This document shows positions 6,082-13,461 of a stretch of 16,170 nt of DNA, one piece after another. The stretch is from Prevotella sp. (lineage in GTDB: Bacteria > Bacteroidota > Bacteroidia > Bacteroidales > Dysgonomonadaceae). The stretch lies in NCBI GenBank assembly GCA_031263965.1, contig JAISES010000095.1:1-16170 (forward strand), read 5' to 3'. The stretch's first letter is position 1; each line of letters starts with the position of its first letter. The position numbers were made by a program, and so were the translations under genes. The notes beneath the pieces were generated by a model. It had not been told where the DNA came from, searched no databases, and saw nothing but the letters and a program-made list of their open reading frames with translations.

Positions 6082-6372
6082 ATGACGGAATCAAAGATTA
6101 TCGCTGTTATTGCAGTAAAAGCTGCATATCGGAAAGAGATGGAAGAAATATTGCACGCTGTAGTGGATGAAACTCGTAAAGAGGCCGGAAACATTTCGTA
6201 CGATCTTCATCAGAATTGCCAAAATCCGTTGAAATATACGATCCTCGAAGTCTGGAAATCTCAGGCAGCAATAGATCTGCATAACGGGAGCGCACACTTC
6301 AAGGCTTTTGTGAAAGCGATAGAAGGCAAAGTAGATAGTCTGACTGTGGATATTATCAAACAAGTTTACTAA
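6082..6372 (+). CDS. ABM-domain (antibiotic biosynthesis monooxygenase family) protein, YgiN-like
   Basis: A 96-residue single-domain protein, the normal length of the family, with no signal peptide. Family features are the N-terminal strand IIAVIAVKA, the helix KEMEEILHAVVDETRKEAG, the strand ISYDLHQN, the YTILEVWKSQAAIDLHNGS block (the E-W-x-s-x-x-A-x-x-x-H pattern of ABM proteins), and a final helix HFKAFVKAIEG. Members are dimeric ferredoxin-like folds; some act as quinol monooxygenases and many have no known activity, so I claim the family only. It sits 15 bases upstream of aspS on the same strand and is probably co-transcribed from the box at 6047. Confidence 0.85.
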   Translation: MTESKIIAVIAVKAAYRKEMEEILHAVVDETRKEAGNISYDLHQNCQNPLKYTILEVWKSQAAIDLHNGSAHFKAFVKAIEGKVDSLTVDIIKQVY

Positions 6373-6387
6373 ATACGACAAAATATT

Positions 6388-8151
6388 ATGTACAGAAATC
6401 ACACGTGCGGAGAACTTAGACTGAAGGATGCGAATAAACAAGTAACCCTTGCAGGATGGGTACAAAGAGTACGCAAACTCGGCGGAGGAATGACTTTTAT
6501 CGACCTGCGCGACCGCTATGGGATCACTCAATTGGCATTTAGCAAAGATGTGCATGCGGATCTATACGAACAATCGAACAAGCTGGGACGCGAGTATGTG
6601 CTGCAAGTAACAGGCACTGTACAAGAACGTTCGAATAAAAACATGAATATTCCGACCGGCGAGATCGAAATAATTGTAAACAAGCTGGTTGTGCTTAATA
6701 CATCGGAAGTTCCACCATTTACCATTGAAGACGAAACCGATGGAGGCGATGATATCCGTATGAAATACCGTTATCTGGACTTACGCCGCAATGCAGTACG
6801 CAAGAACCTGGAACTTCGCCACAAAATAGCATTCGAAACACGCCGTTATCTGGATGATCGCCGGTTTTTGGAAGTAGAAACCCCTGTTTTAATAGGTTCT
6901 ACACCCGAAGGCGCCCGCGACTTTGTAGTCCCTTCACGTATGAATCCGGGTGAGTTTTATGCTTTGCCTCAATCGCCTCAGCTATTCAAACAATTATTGA
7001 TGGTATCAGGCTTCGATCGTTATTTTCAGATTGTAAAATGTTTTCGCGACGAAGACCTGCGTGCCGACCGTCAACCGGAATTTACACAAATAGACTGTGA
7101 AATGTCGTACGTCGATCAGGAAGATGTGCTTAACATGTTCGAAGGACTGACAAAACATCTGTTCAAAGTTGTAAAAGATATTGAGATACCCGATTTTCCC
7201 CGCATGACCTATGCACATGCTATGAAATATTATGGATCGGACAAGCCGGACACACGCTTCGGCATGGAATTAGTTGAAATAAAAGACCTTACTACAGGTA
7301 GAGATTTTGTCGTTTTCGATTCCTCGGAGTATGTGGGCGCAATATGTGCCAAAGGAGCAGCAACATATACCCGCAAGCAACTGGACGTGCTTACCGATTA
7401 CGTAAAACGTCCGCAAATAGGTGCTAAAGGATTAGTCTATGCGCGTTACGAGGCTGATGGCTCGTTAAAATCATCCGTAGATAAATTCTACAATCAGGAT
7501 GATTTGAAAAAATGGGCCGAACGCTGCCGGGCTGAACAGGGAGACCTTATCCTTATCATATGCGGTGAAACAGAAAAAGCCCAAAAGCAATTGTGCGAAC
7601 TTCGGCTTGAGGTGGGTGAACAACTTGGATTGCGCGACAAAAACAAATTTAATTGCCTTTGGGTTATCGATTTCCCTCTATTGGAAAAGGATGAAGAATT
7701 AGGCCGTTTCTTTGCCAAACACCATCCTTTCACCAGCCCTAAAGACGAAGATATAGCTTTGCTCGATTCCGATCCGGGTGCTGTACGGGCCAATGCCTAC
7801 GATATGGTGATCAACGGCGTGGAAGTTGGAGGCGGTTCGGTGCGTATTTTCAACAGCCAATTGCAGAAAAAGATGTTCCAGGTATTGGGATTTACAGAAG
7901 AAAAAGCTCAAGCCCAGTTTGGTTTCTTAATGAATGCATTCAAATACGGAGCACCTCCGCATGCCGGTTTGGCCTTTGGACTTGACCGTCTCGTCTCTTT
8001 ATTTGCCGGGCTTGACAGTATTCGCGATTGTATCGCCTTCCCGAAAAATAATTCGGGGCGGGATGTCATGATAGACGCGCCTTCCGTTATCGATCAGGAA
8101 CAGTTGGATGAACTAAATCTCAAGATAGACAACAAACATTGTATAGAATAA
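6388..8151 (+). CDS. aspS: Aspartyl-tRNA synthetase, bacterial type
   Basis: A 587-residue class II enzyme that charges tRNA-Asp in the cytoplasm; the length is close to the E. coli protein (590). The N-terminal OB-fold anticodon domain contains [20 protein letters not shown]. Active-site blocks are [28 protein letters not shown], class II motif 2 [18 protein letters not shown] (residues about 218-235) and motif 3 [15 protein letters not shown] (about 521-535). A bacterial GAD insertion lies around residues 311-414. Leu31 in RKLGG matches the Leu found in discriminating AspRS, where non-discriminating enzymes often have His. This suggests the enzyme charges only tRNA-Asp and is not part of an Asn-tRNA amidotransferase route (inference). 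It follows the ABM gene by 15 bases. No classical terminator is present downstream; an AT-rich inverted repeat at 8180-8245 is the only candidate. Confidence 0.97.
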   Translation: MYRNHTCGELRLKDANKQVTLAGWVQRVRKLGGGMTFIDLRDRYGITQLAFSKDVHADLYEQSNKLGREYVLQVTGTVQERSNKNMNIPTGEIEIIVNKLVVLNTSEVPPFTIEDETDGGDDIRMKYRYLDLRRNAVRKNLELRHKIAFETRRYLDDRRFLEVETPVLIGSTPEGARDFVVPSRMNPGEFYALPQSPQLFKQLLMVSGFDRYFQIVKCFRDEDLRADRQPEFTQIDCEMSYVDQEDVLNMFEGLTKHLFKVVKDIEIPDFPRMTYAHAMKYYGSDKPDTRFGMELVEIKDLTTGRDFVVFDSSEYVGAICAKGAATYTRKQLDVLTDYVKRPQIGAKGLVYARYEADGSLKSSVDKFYNQDDLKKWAERCRAEQGDLILIICGETEKAQKQLCELRLEVGEQLGLRDKNKFNCLWVIDFPLLEKDEELGRFFAKHHPFTSPKDEDIALLDSDPGAVRANAYDMVINGVEVGGGSVRIFNSQLQKKMFQVLGFTEEKAQAQFGFLMNAFKYGAPPHAGLAFGLDRLVSLFAGLDSIRDCIAFPKNNSGRDVMIDAPSVIDQEQLDELNLKIDNKHCIE

Positions 8152-8179
8152 TTGGAGATAAGTACCCCTACAAAATTAA

Positions 8180-8245
8180 TTTATACTATTAAATTCTAAA
8201 AAGTCTTATAGAGATAGAGAATTTGTAAAATAAGAATAGTATAAA
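8180..8245. repeat. AT-rich interrupted inverted repeat after aspS
   Basis: TTTATACTATT (8180-8190) and AATAGTATAAA (8235-8245) are perfect reverse complements. The adjoining AAATTCT (8191-8197) and AGAATTT (8218-8224) also pair, with ten extra bases on the right arm. It lies 28 bases after the aspS stop and might end that transcript, but lacks a T-run. It could equally mark one end of the decayed insertion sequence. Confidence 0.5.
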
Positions 8246-8469
8246 CTAAATATGGTGACGTACTTATGCAGCCTGAAATATTGTGTATCTAAATTGCTAT
8301 AACCATGCTGCAAATTGGTTATTCCAATGTTTTTCCAACTGACATACGGGTAACTGTAAGGAGGTAAGAATATTCTATAATAAGGAAGCAACAATTGGAA
8401 TTGAGGGTGAGTAAAGCCCGTCAGGCTACGGAAACTTTTGGGATTATTCATATGATCTTTATATTGCAT
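8206..8469 (-). pseudogene. Decayed IS transposase, N-terminal fragment (IS5/HTH_Tnp_4-like)
   Basis: The frame encodes 87 residues. The first 30 or so (NPKSFRSLTGFTHPQFQLLL) look like the N-terminus of transposases with an HTH_Tnp_4 domain in front of a DDE_Tnp_4 catalytic domain, where an RFLSLTGLS..EF..LLP pattern is usual. After PYYR the similarity stops, and the remaining residues are aromatic-rich low-quality sequence, as expected of a shifted or random frame. No DDE catalytic region follows: the frame closes and aspS ends 54 bases beyond. The other two minus-strand frames in this stretch also hit stops quickly. The call rests on a short motif, so it is moderate; an unrelated small protein is the alternative. 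Confidence 0.45.
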
Positions 8470-8473
8470 CGGA

Positions 8474-8505
8474 CAAAGATAAGCGCATACGCGATATATA
8501 GCAAA
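8474..8505 (-). promoter_or_regulatory. Canonical Bacteroidota promoter in front of the transposase remnant
   Basis: On the minus strand TTTG (8505-8502), exactly 20 bases, then TATCTTTG (8481-8474) matches TTTG-N19/21-TAnnTTTG in full. The predicted start point near 8467 coincides with the first ATG (8469-8467), so translation would be leaderless or begin at the next in-frame ATG (8451). It is the best-formed promoter in the window. Confidence 0.6.
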
Positions 8506-8541
8506 TCTATTTTACATTAACTCTAATGTATATAGCTGTCA

Positions 8542-8700
8542 TTTATAGCGAATTAACCACGGAGTTTCACGGAGTAAAAAAATCACGGGGTACACAGTGT
8601 AACTCCGTGAAAATAAACTCTGTGTGGCTCCGTGGTTAAAAACATATACTGCGAATACCTGTAAACTAATATGATAATATTCCATTAAATATAAACTCTA
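8542..8700 (-). repeat. 159-bp repeat, copy 2 (inverted relative to 4950-5108)
   Basis: The reverse complement aligns without gaps to 4950-5108 with six differences. Outside the core the similarity continues only with deletions: the partner of the TTCAAACAG end is shortened to GACAGC at 8535-8540. This copy therefore looks like the more eroded of the two elements. Confidence 0.85.
8553..8639. repeat. 87-bp nested imperfect palindrome, copy 2
   Basis: It is bounded by TTAACCACGGAG and CTCCGTGGTTAA, the same 12-bp outer stem as the palindrome at 5011-5097. The inner CACGGAG/CTCCGTG words are also kept. Confidence 0.75.
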
Positions 8701-8800
8701 CTGTTTAAATTTTCAATAATGCCTCAATTTTTATGGGACATTGGTGGTTTTTAAATAATCAATAAAAATAAGTGATGTGTTTATATGTTCTATTTCCCTC

Positions 8801-8832
8801 CCGTCATTGCGAGGGTTTACCTGAAGCAATCC
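8801..8832 (+). repeat. CATTGCGAGG-type dispersed repeat, copy 4
   Basis: It matches the reverse complement of 3749-3780 at 31 of 32 positions. Its left flank TGTTCTATTT resembles that of copy 1, and its right flank AATGAC that of copy 3, so all four copies derive from one longer unit. Confidence 0.7.
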
Positions 8833-8952
8833 AATGACAGGAGAAACTGGCTATTAATTTGTTAAATCTAATTGAAAAAGATTATTTATTACGAAATTAG
8901 ATGATGAAATCTAAAATTTGTTGTAAAATAGCAGCCTGATTTGATATTTTAT

Positions 8953-9777
8953 ATGATGCGCAAAACTCTAGCTCTACTGATTATATTGTTTAGCTTTCTG
9001 AATGCCTTACAGGCTCAGGAGCCGATAACCGCCCGTCTAGCGCCAAACAGTATACCGAACATTGCTCCGGCCCAATTTACAGGGGGTGAAAACAACTTTT
9101 ATAAATACCTGTCTGACAATATAAAATATCCGCCGGTGCTTATTAAAATAAAACTGGAAGGCAGCCTTGATCTTAAATTCACGATAGACAAACAGGGCAA
9201 GGTAAAAAATATAGAAATAATCAGAGGATTCGACCCCGATGCTGATGATGAAGTTTTGCGTGTGGTACGAACTATGCCGGCATGGATACCGGCCAAAGAA
9301 AATGAAGAAACTGTAGATTACATTCACCACCTTACTGTGGCATTCACATTAACCGAAGGGCTTATAGAACAATCGGAAAAGCCTGTTGAAGAACCTACCC
9401 CGGAAACTGCAAAGACAGTCGTACCTCTCATTGCAGAGCAACCGCAAGAGGACACTGCGCTTAAAGAAGATAATCTCAATCATGCTCCCAAATTTCCAGG
9501 CGGCACAGAAGCGATGGAGGCTTATTTCAAAAAGAATATGAAATATCCTAAACGAGCTATTGAATACGGGATAGAAGGACGCGTTGTTTTCAACCTGGAA
9601 ATATCTGCCGAAGGAAAGATTTCTAATATCCGGTTATTCAAAGGACTCTTCTACGAGTGCAACGAAGAAGCCTATTACCTGATTAAGAAAATGCCCGACT
9701 GGATACCAGGTATAAAAGACGGGAAACCCGCTGCTATGCAGGTTATGGTGCCGGTTGCTTTCACGTTGCCTAAGTAG
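8953..9777 (+). CDS. Periplasmic protein with two TonB C-terminal-like domains
   Basis: A 274-residue protein beginning with a signal peptide (MMRKTLALLIILFSF, likely cut after LQA before QE). Two copies of a TonB_C-like domain follow. The first (about residues 43-135) has FTGGENNFYKYLSDNIKYP, LDLKFTIDKQGKV and MPAWIPAKENEE. The second (about 180-273) has FPGGTEAMEAYFKKNMKYP, the IEGRVVFNLEIS strand and MPDWIPGIKDGKP. A Pro/Glu-rich linker joins them. The first domain lacks the usual A-x-x-x-GI-x-G turn, so it has diverged more. Unlike true TonB there is no retained membrane anchor if the signal is cleaved, so coupling to ExbBD is unlikely; periplasmic binding to outer-membrane or peptidoglycan partners is an inference. 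A TTG at 8941 is rejected as the start because the signal peptide begins at 8953. It shares a hairpin terminator with the convergent barrel gene. Confidence 0.8.
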   Translation: MMRKTLALLIILFSFLNALQAQEPITARLAPNSIPNIAPAQFTGGENNFYKYLSDNIKYPPVLIKIKLEGSLDLKFTIDKQGKVKNIEIIRGFDPDADDEVLRVVRTMPAWIPAKENEETVDYIHHLTVAFTLTEGLIEQSEKPVEEPTPETAKTVVPLIAEQPQEDTALKEDNLNHAPKFPGGTEAMEAYFKKNMKYPKRAIEYGIEGRVVFNLEISAEGKISNIRLFKGLFYECNEEAYYLIKKMPDWIPGIKDGKPAAMQVMVPVAFTLPK

Positions 9778-9804
9778 ATTCCCTATATTCCCATCCAAAA
9801 AAAG

Positions 9805-9835
9805 AAGGCCTCAGAGGATCTAACTTTGAGGCCTT
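9805..9835. terminator. Shared bidirectional terminator
   Basis: AAGGCCTCAGAG (9805-9816) pairs with CTTTGAGGCCTT (9824-9835), 12 bp with one G-U pair, around a 7-base loop. On the minus strand it is followed by CTTTTTTT, ideal for ending the barrel gene; on the plus strand by the weaker GTCTTTCTATG, ending the TonB-like gene. The stem starts 27 bases after one stop and ends 19 bases before the other. Confidence 0.85.
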
Positions 9836-9854
9836 GTCTTTCTATGTAAATTCT

Positions 9855-12353
9855 TTAATTCTGTCCGCCGCCGGTTTGGCCTTGTTCTCCTTGACCACTT
9901 TGTCCACCGCCCATAGAATCGTCATTGTTGATTCCGCGTCTGGTTTTCTTTATCTGTTCCTTCATTTCTCCAAAACGGAACGAAACAGATATACCGAATC
10001 CACGCATACGACTGGTAGAGATGCTTTCACTAAAGAACTCCGGAGACCATGTCTTGCTCTTCCATTCATTATTTTTCTGTAATGGATTTTGAACATAGGC
10101 TCTAAGATTAAGCTTGTCTTTTATAAATCCTTTGCTCACAGATACGCTATGGAAGAAATATGACGAGCCCTCATTTTGCAAACTAATATAAGGCGTAGAT
10201 CCCCCAATATTCAGATAGAATCTTAATGATTTAGGGAATGAATATTGCGCTCCACCCCATAGATTACCGGAAAATCCATGATTCCTATCACCCGATTTGT
10301 TAGATTTTATATCGGTATACCGCCCTGACAAATTTGAGTAAAGACGTATTTTCTGATTCGGACTCCAGTTTATATAGCCGTTAAGACCTAAAGTACTTCC
10401 TTTCGCAACATTTTCGTATGTAGTATACATAATGTTATCCCTCATTGTAGAGACATTTTCTATCCCATTATTCTGAAAATTATATGATAGATTGACATTA
10501 AAGTTCAGTTTAGGATTGAAAAAGCTATAATTAGTGTTCAACGAATGGCTCTTTACCGCATCCAGTCCCGGATTACCGACCTGAACAAAATTTGGATCCG
10601 AAGAATTCTCATAAGGGTTTAACTGCCATATACCCGGGCGCGAAATACGCATATTATAGCCAAATCTTATAGTTTGCGCTGGTTTCAGTTGATACGTAAA
10701 AGTAGCCGAAGGAACAAAGTTACCATAATCAGCTTTAAAATTGGCTTCTGTTTTTAATGGAAATTTTGCATCCAGCCATGTAGCCTCATAACGTAAGCCG
10801 GCCTTTACACCCCACTTTTTGAATTTTGCACTATATCCGCCATACGCCGAAAGAATATCCTGTTCATGCTTAAAACGGTCAGACAAAGGTCTATCCTCAG
10901 CTTCCCAATCAGAACCATCCCATTTCTTATATCCGCTGGTACTTTCATTTAAGCGTATAATATACTTAACGCCAGCCTCTATATTATGTATTTTCCCAAA
11001 AGGGGTGACAAAGTCGGCTTGAAATGTATGTTCTTTCATATCTGCATCTGAGAATTGCCTGTTAGTAACGGCAGTAACAGGAGGAGTTCCTGCCAGAACG
11101 TTAATATCGCTATTCGATTTCGAATCATTAGGATTTAAGCTCAAACGATACGAAGTAGTAAAGAGTTGATCCTTTTTCTTAAAGGTTCGCTGATAATCCA
11201 CATTTATATCTGTACCACCATAATTGCCGTTAGAGTTTCCTGCCTGATTATATTCATATGTTTTCGTAATTCCATCATCTTGCAGCATTTTGGTTGAAGT
11301 CTCCGAACGTCCTTTACTAGTTCCATAATAACGGTTAAAGCCGACATTAATCAGATTGAGTGTGTCTATTTCAAAACTGAGTTCTCCTGATCCGAATTGC
11401 CCGTTACCTCTATTTTTAGAGGAGCCGTTTCCATATAAATATTTATTGTTTTTTGCATAAACCGTATTCCTTAAGTCCTCCCTGTATGAAGTGCTGCTTC
11501 CTGTTGACTGACGCCAGTCATAGTAGTTATAACTACCTGTAAATCCAATTTTTCCATATTTCATTGACAGATAAGCACCTCCATCATAACCGCCAAATCC
11601 GTCGCGTTCTCTGACGCCACCATTCAATGTTGCGGTATATCCACCCATCGAAGAATTGCTTTGAGTAATAATATTAATAATACCGGTCACACCCTCCGCA
11701 TCATATTTTGCTCCCGGATCGGTTATTACCTGTATATCTTTTACTGTATTGGCAGGCATACTGCGCAGAACCTCTTTTGGATTATTCGTAATCATATTTG
11801 AAGGTTTACCATTCATATATATTTTAAAGCTGCTCGACCCTTTCAATTGGATATTTTCTTCTCCATCCACCGTAATCATCGGTACTTTTTTCAGCATCTC
11901 CAGCACATTGTTAGTATTAGCCTCCGGATCGCTTTCCATGCTATAAACAATTTTATCCAGATCTACTTGTACTAAAGGTTTCTGAGCCGTTATCACAACT
12001 TCCGACAACGTTTTTTCAACCATCGGGATTTTGCCTAAGTCCACCACCTTTTGGCCGCCAACCGTAATATCTTTTTTTACTGCATCTTTGCCGATATATT
12101 CTATTGACAATACATATTCACCGGCCTTGTTCAACGAAAACTGAAATTTACCATTATCGTCCGCTGCAACAGCTTTTAATAAAATAGGACTGGATTTGTC
12201 CATAACTTTGACGGTTGCATACGAGATAGCTTCGTTTGTCAGAGAGTCAACTACCTGACCTTTAATCTGAACATTAACCGATGAAGGCGCTTGAGCACCC
12301 GCTAAGGTGGAAATAAGTACAGACAGAATGATCAAAAATGTGCGAATTTTCAT
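9855..12353 (-). CDS. Outer-membrane beta-barrel protein (OMP_b-brl_3 type) with carboxypeptidase-regulatory-like N-domain
   Basis: An 832-residue outer-membrane protein. The signal peptide MKIRTFLIILSVLISTLAGA is cut before QA. Residues about 28-112 form a carboxypeptidase-regulatory-like beta-sandwich (GQVVDSLTNEAISYATVKV, then DDNGKFQFSLNKAGEYVLSI). About 115-235 form a TonB-dependent-receptor-like plug (LSEVVITAQKPLVQVDLDKI, VLEMLKKVPMITVDG, DPGAKYDAEGVTGIINIITQ). The rest is a barrel rich in alternating aromatic strands (YSFFNPKLNFNVNLSYNF), with a last strand ISVSFRFG followed by about 35 residues rich in Gly, Gln and Asp. The family is common in Bacteroidota; the cargo is unknown and no SusD-like partner is adjacent. 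The neighbouring convergent gene has TonB_C-like domains, which may or may not be functionally linked. About 150 bases of leader contain no clear -7 box. Confidence 0.88.
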   Translation of the reverse strand: MKIRTFLIILSVLISTLAGAQAPSSVNVQIKGQVVDSLTNEAISYATVKVMDKSSPILLKAVAADDNGKFQFSLNKAGEYVLSIEYIGKDAVKKDITVGGQKVVDLGKIPMVEKTLSEVVITAQKPLVQVDLDKIVYSMESDPEANTNNVLEMLKKVPMITVDGEENIQLKGSSSFKIYMNGKPSNMITNNPKEVLRSMPANTVKDIQVITDPGAKYDAEGVTGIINIITQSNSSMGGYTATLNGGVRERDGFGGYDGGAYLSMKYGKIGFTGSYNYYDWRQSTGSSTSYREDLRNTVYAKNNKYLYGNGSSKNRGNGQFGSGELSFEIDTLNLINVGFNRYYGTSKGRSETSTKMLQDDGITKTYEYNQAGNSNGNYGGTDINVDYQRTFKKKDQLFTTSYRLSLNPNDSKSNSDINVLAGTPPVTAVTNRQFSDADMKEHTFQADFVTPFGKIHNIEAGVKYIIRLNESTSGYKKWDGSDWEAEDRPLSDRFKHEQDILSAYGGYSAKFKKWGVKAGLRYEATWLDAKFPLKTEANFKADYGNFVPSATFTYQLKPAQTIRFGYNMRISRPGIWQLNPYENSSDPNFVQVGNPGLDAVKSHSLNTNYSFFNPKLNFNVNLSYNFQNNGIENVSTMRDNIMYTTYENVAKGSTLGLNGYINWSPNQKIRLYSNLSGRYTDIKSNKSGDRNHGFSGNLWGGAQYSFPKSLRFYLNIGGSTPYISLQNEGSSYFFHSVSVSKGFIKDKLNLRAYVQNPLQKNNEWKSKTWSPEFFSESISTSRMRGFGISVSFRFGEMKEQIKKTRRGINNDDSMGGGQSGQGEQGQTGGGQN

Positions 12354-12508
12354 AAAATTGTCTTTGTTTTTTAGTTGAAGTAGATTCGGAGAACTAAGAT
12401 ATAAATTACTCTGATTTTTTAGTCTCTTTACTATACGTTAGTAGAACAGATTACATATTTATCACTAAATCCATGAACTTTTTATCATTTTTAACTAAAC
12501 AAATTAAA

Positions 12509-12534
12509 AGACACCTGCTATTAAACAGATGTCT
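12509..12534 (-). terminator. Terminator of the small membrane-protein pair
   Basis: On the minus strand AGACATCTG (12534-12526) pairs with CAGGTGTCT (12517-12509), nine pairs including one G-U, with an 8-base loop, then the U-rich TTTTAATTTG. On the plus strand the same site has a C-A mismatch, so it works best for minus-strand transcripts. It lies 23 bases beyond the stop at 12558. Confidence 0.7.
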
Positions 12535-12557
12535 CTTAAAAATGATTCTTTCTTAAA

Positions 12558-12905
12558 TTATCTACAACACGGGATGTCTTTTATTGTATATACTGTCCCG
12601 TATAATTCGATACGCTTCACATCTTGTGTATCTACAGCCATTGTAACCCGATCCCGATTGCTCTTCTTCGACAAATCGAATGATATATGCAGGATGTCGT
12701 CATTGTGCCGGAAAGTGCTACATCCCCGTATACCGTAATTGGGATATTTCCAGAAGAAAGATAATGTATCCGGACTTGTACGGCAGATACTGAAATCATC
12801 GGCTCTTTTATCTACAAACCATCCATCTCTACGGGCAGAATACCATAAGCCAAAGACTGCTATGAGAATACTCAATGTCACCAAAATTGGGAACAGCTCT
12901 CTCAT
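12558..12905 (-). CDS. Small membrane-anchored protein of unknown function
   Basis: 115 residues that I do not recognise. One hydrophobic segment (about 4-23, LFPILVTLSILIAVFGLWYS) is followed by basic ARRDGWFVDKR, then a soluble domain of about 85 residues with alternating strands (ILHISFDLS, RVTMAVDTQDVKRIELYG) ending in CCR. The Arg-rich side after the helix suggests the soluble domain is cytoplasmic, though the segment could also be an uncleaved signal anchor. It starts 6 bases after the DUF6249-like gene on the same strand, so both are one transcription unit that diverges from the sigma factor, and a strong hairpin follows. Short length and lack of homology I can name keep the confidence moderate; clean spacing and a terminator support a real gene. 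Confidence 0.68.
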   Translation of the reverse strand: MRELFPILVTLSILIAVFGLWYSARRDGWFVDKRADDFSICRTSPDTLSFFWKYPNYGIRGCSTFRHNDDILHISFDLSKKSNRDRVTMAVDTQDVKRIELYGTVYTIKDIPCCR

Positions 12906-12911
12906 GGTTGT

Positions 12912-13319
12912 TTAGTCTTTTTTATCTTTCTTTTTTTCTATAAAATAAGCTATAACAAGGCCTATACCGCCAAAGACTGCTGCACACGAAGGATATAGCA
13001 CATCTACAGAACGCATCGATATCCATCGCGTAGCGCCATTTACGTAAGTCGGCACGGCTGTCGATATATCCACTACTGTGGCGATAACCACCCCTAAGCC
13101 AACACCTATCAACAGCAGCCCGATACGGATAGACCATGAACCTACACTTTCATCCTTATACACAGGGAAATTAATACGGTGTTTCAACGTTTCAGGATCG
13201 ACATTCGATAATTTTTCAATTATAGATATTCTTTCATTACGACGTACAAACAATTCAAATACCTTATAAATACCAAGGGTTATAATACCCAACACAAAAA
13301 TTGGAACTAAATCGTGCAT
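12912..13319 (-). CDS. DUF6249-like small integral membrane protein
   Basis: 135 residues with three predicted membrane helices: about 4-24 (LVPIFVLGIITLGIYKVFEL), 64-83 (IRIGLLLIGVGLGVVIATVV) and 108-127 (LYPSCAAVFGGIGLVIAYFI). The loop between the first two is hydrophilic (RRNERISIIEKLS, then DPETLKHRINF), and the C-terminus is lysine-rich (EKKKDKKD). The helix-loop-two-helix pattern with a glycine-rich GVGLG stretch is what I associate with DUF6249 proteins found beside ECF sigma factors in Bacteroidales; this is recalled, not searched. Function is unknown. It is first in a two-gene unit driven by a -7 box at 13398-13405, facing the sigma-factor promoter, so expression of the two units is probably coordinated. 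Confidence 0.75.
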   Translation of the reverse strand: MHDLVPIFVLGIITLGIYKVFELFVRRNERISIIEKLSNVDPETLKHRINFPVYKDESVGSWSIRIGLLLIGVGLGVVIATVVDISTAVPTYVNGATRWISMRSVDVLYPSCAAVFGGIGLVIAYFIEKKKDKKD

Positions 13320-13397
13320 ATTACAATTATTTTTAAGTTAAACATTTCTATTTTTTGTTCGTTTGTCTATTTTGACGCTGCATATTCCGGAAGGTTA

Positions 13398-13405
13398 CAA
13401 ACTTA
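13398..13405 (-). promoter_or_regulatory. -7 box of the DUF6249-like unit
   Basis: On the minus strand TAAGTTTG matches TAnnTTTG and is followed by TAACC. The predicted start is near 13391, giving a 70-base leader. No TTTG upstream element is present. Confidence 0.5.
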
Positions 13406-13436
13406 CCGAAAAATTTTTCAGAATATTTTTTACTCT

Positions 13437-13444
13437 TACATTTG
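13437..13444 (+). promoter_or_regulatory. -7 box of the sigma-factor unit
   Basis: TACATTTG matches TAnnTTTG and, like the opposed minus-strand box, is followed by TAACC. The predicted start near 13451 lies 11 bases before the ATG at 13462 and 26 before the one at 13477. A T-run at 13414-13418 is the only candidate upstream element. Confidence 0.55.
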
Positions 13445-13461
13445 TAACCTATCATATAAAC

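Larger units (their letters stand above)
8152..8952. other. Repeat-rich intergenic region between aspS and the TonB-like gene
   Basis: About 800 bases with no intact recognised gene. It contains an AT-rich interrupted inverted repeat (8180-8245), a likely decayed transposase start on the minus strand (8206-8469) with its promoter (8474-8505), the inverted copy of the 159-bp repeat (8542-8700), and a fourth CATTGCGAGG repeat (8801-8832). The rest is AT-rich sequence in which I see nothing. Confidence 0.75.
13393..13449. repeat. 9-bp inverted repeat spanning the divergent promoters
   Basis: GGTTACAAA (13393-13401) and TTTGTAACC (13441-13449) are perfect reverse complements, 39 bases apart. Each arm includes the TTTG of one -7 box and the five bases after it, so the two promoters share box and early discriminator. 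Confidence 0.7.

Noticed and set aside
6091..6555. Minus-strand frame of 154 codons across the ABM gene and the aspS start
   Set aside because: It overlaps two recognised genes in antisense, and its predicted protein is Cys/Phe/Ile-rich without motifs.
7494..7793. Minus-strand frame of 99 codons inside aspS
   Set aside because: Ser/Arg-rich antisense translation of a conserved enzyme, typical of a shadow frame.
5109..8541. Site-specific invertible segment (phase-variation switch)
   Set aside because: The inverted repeats are long and diverged, lie far from promoters, and no recombinase is present. Homologous inversion remains possible and is listed as a finding.
8941..8952. TTG start for the TonB-like protein
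   Set aside because: It adds four residues before a typical signal peptide that begins at the ATG at 8953.
8152..8952. tRNA or other stable RNA gene in the long gap
   Set aside because: I see no cloverleaf with a T-loop GTTCRA-type signature; the structure present is explained by repeats.
9037..9330. Minus-strand frame of 97 codons inside the TonB-like gene
   Set aside because: Antisense to a recognised gene with clear domains; no signal of its own.
12922..13137. Alternative minus-strand frame of 71 codons inside the DUF6249-like gene
   Set aside because: Same strand, different frame, fully contained; the overlapping 135-codon frame has coherent membrane helices and the better start.
13363..13461. 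Upstream extension of the sigma factor from a TTG
   Set aside because: The added residues do not resemble sigma region 2, and the TTG would precede the promoter box at 13437.
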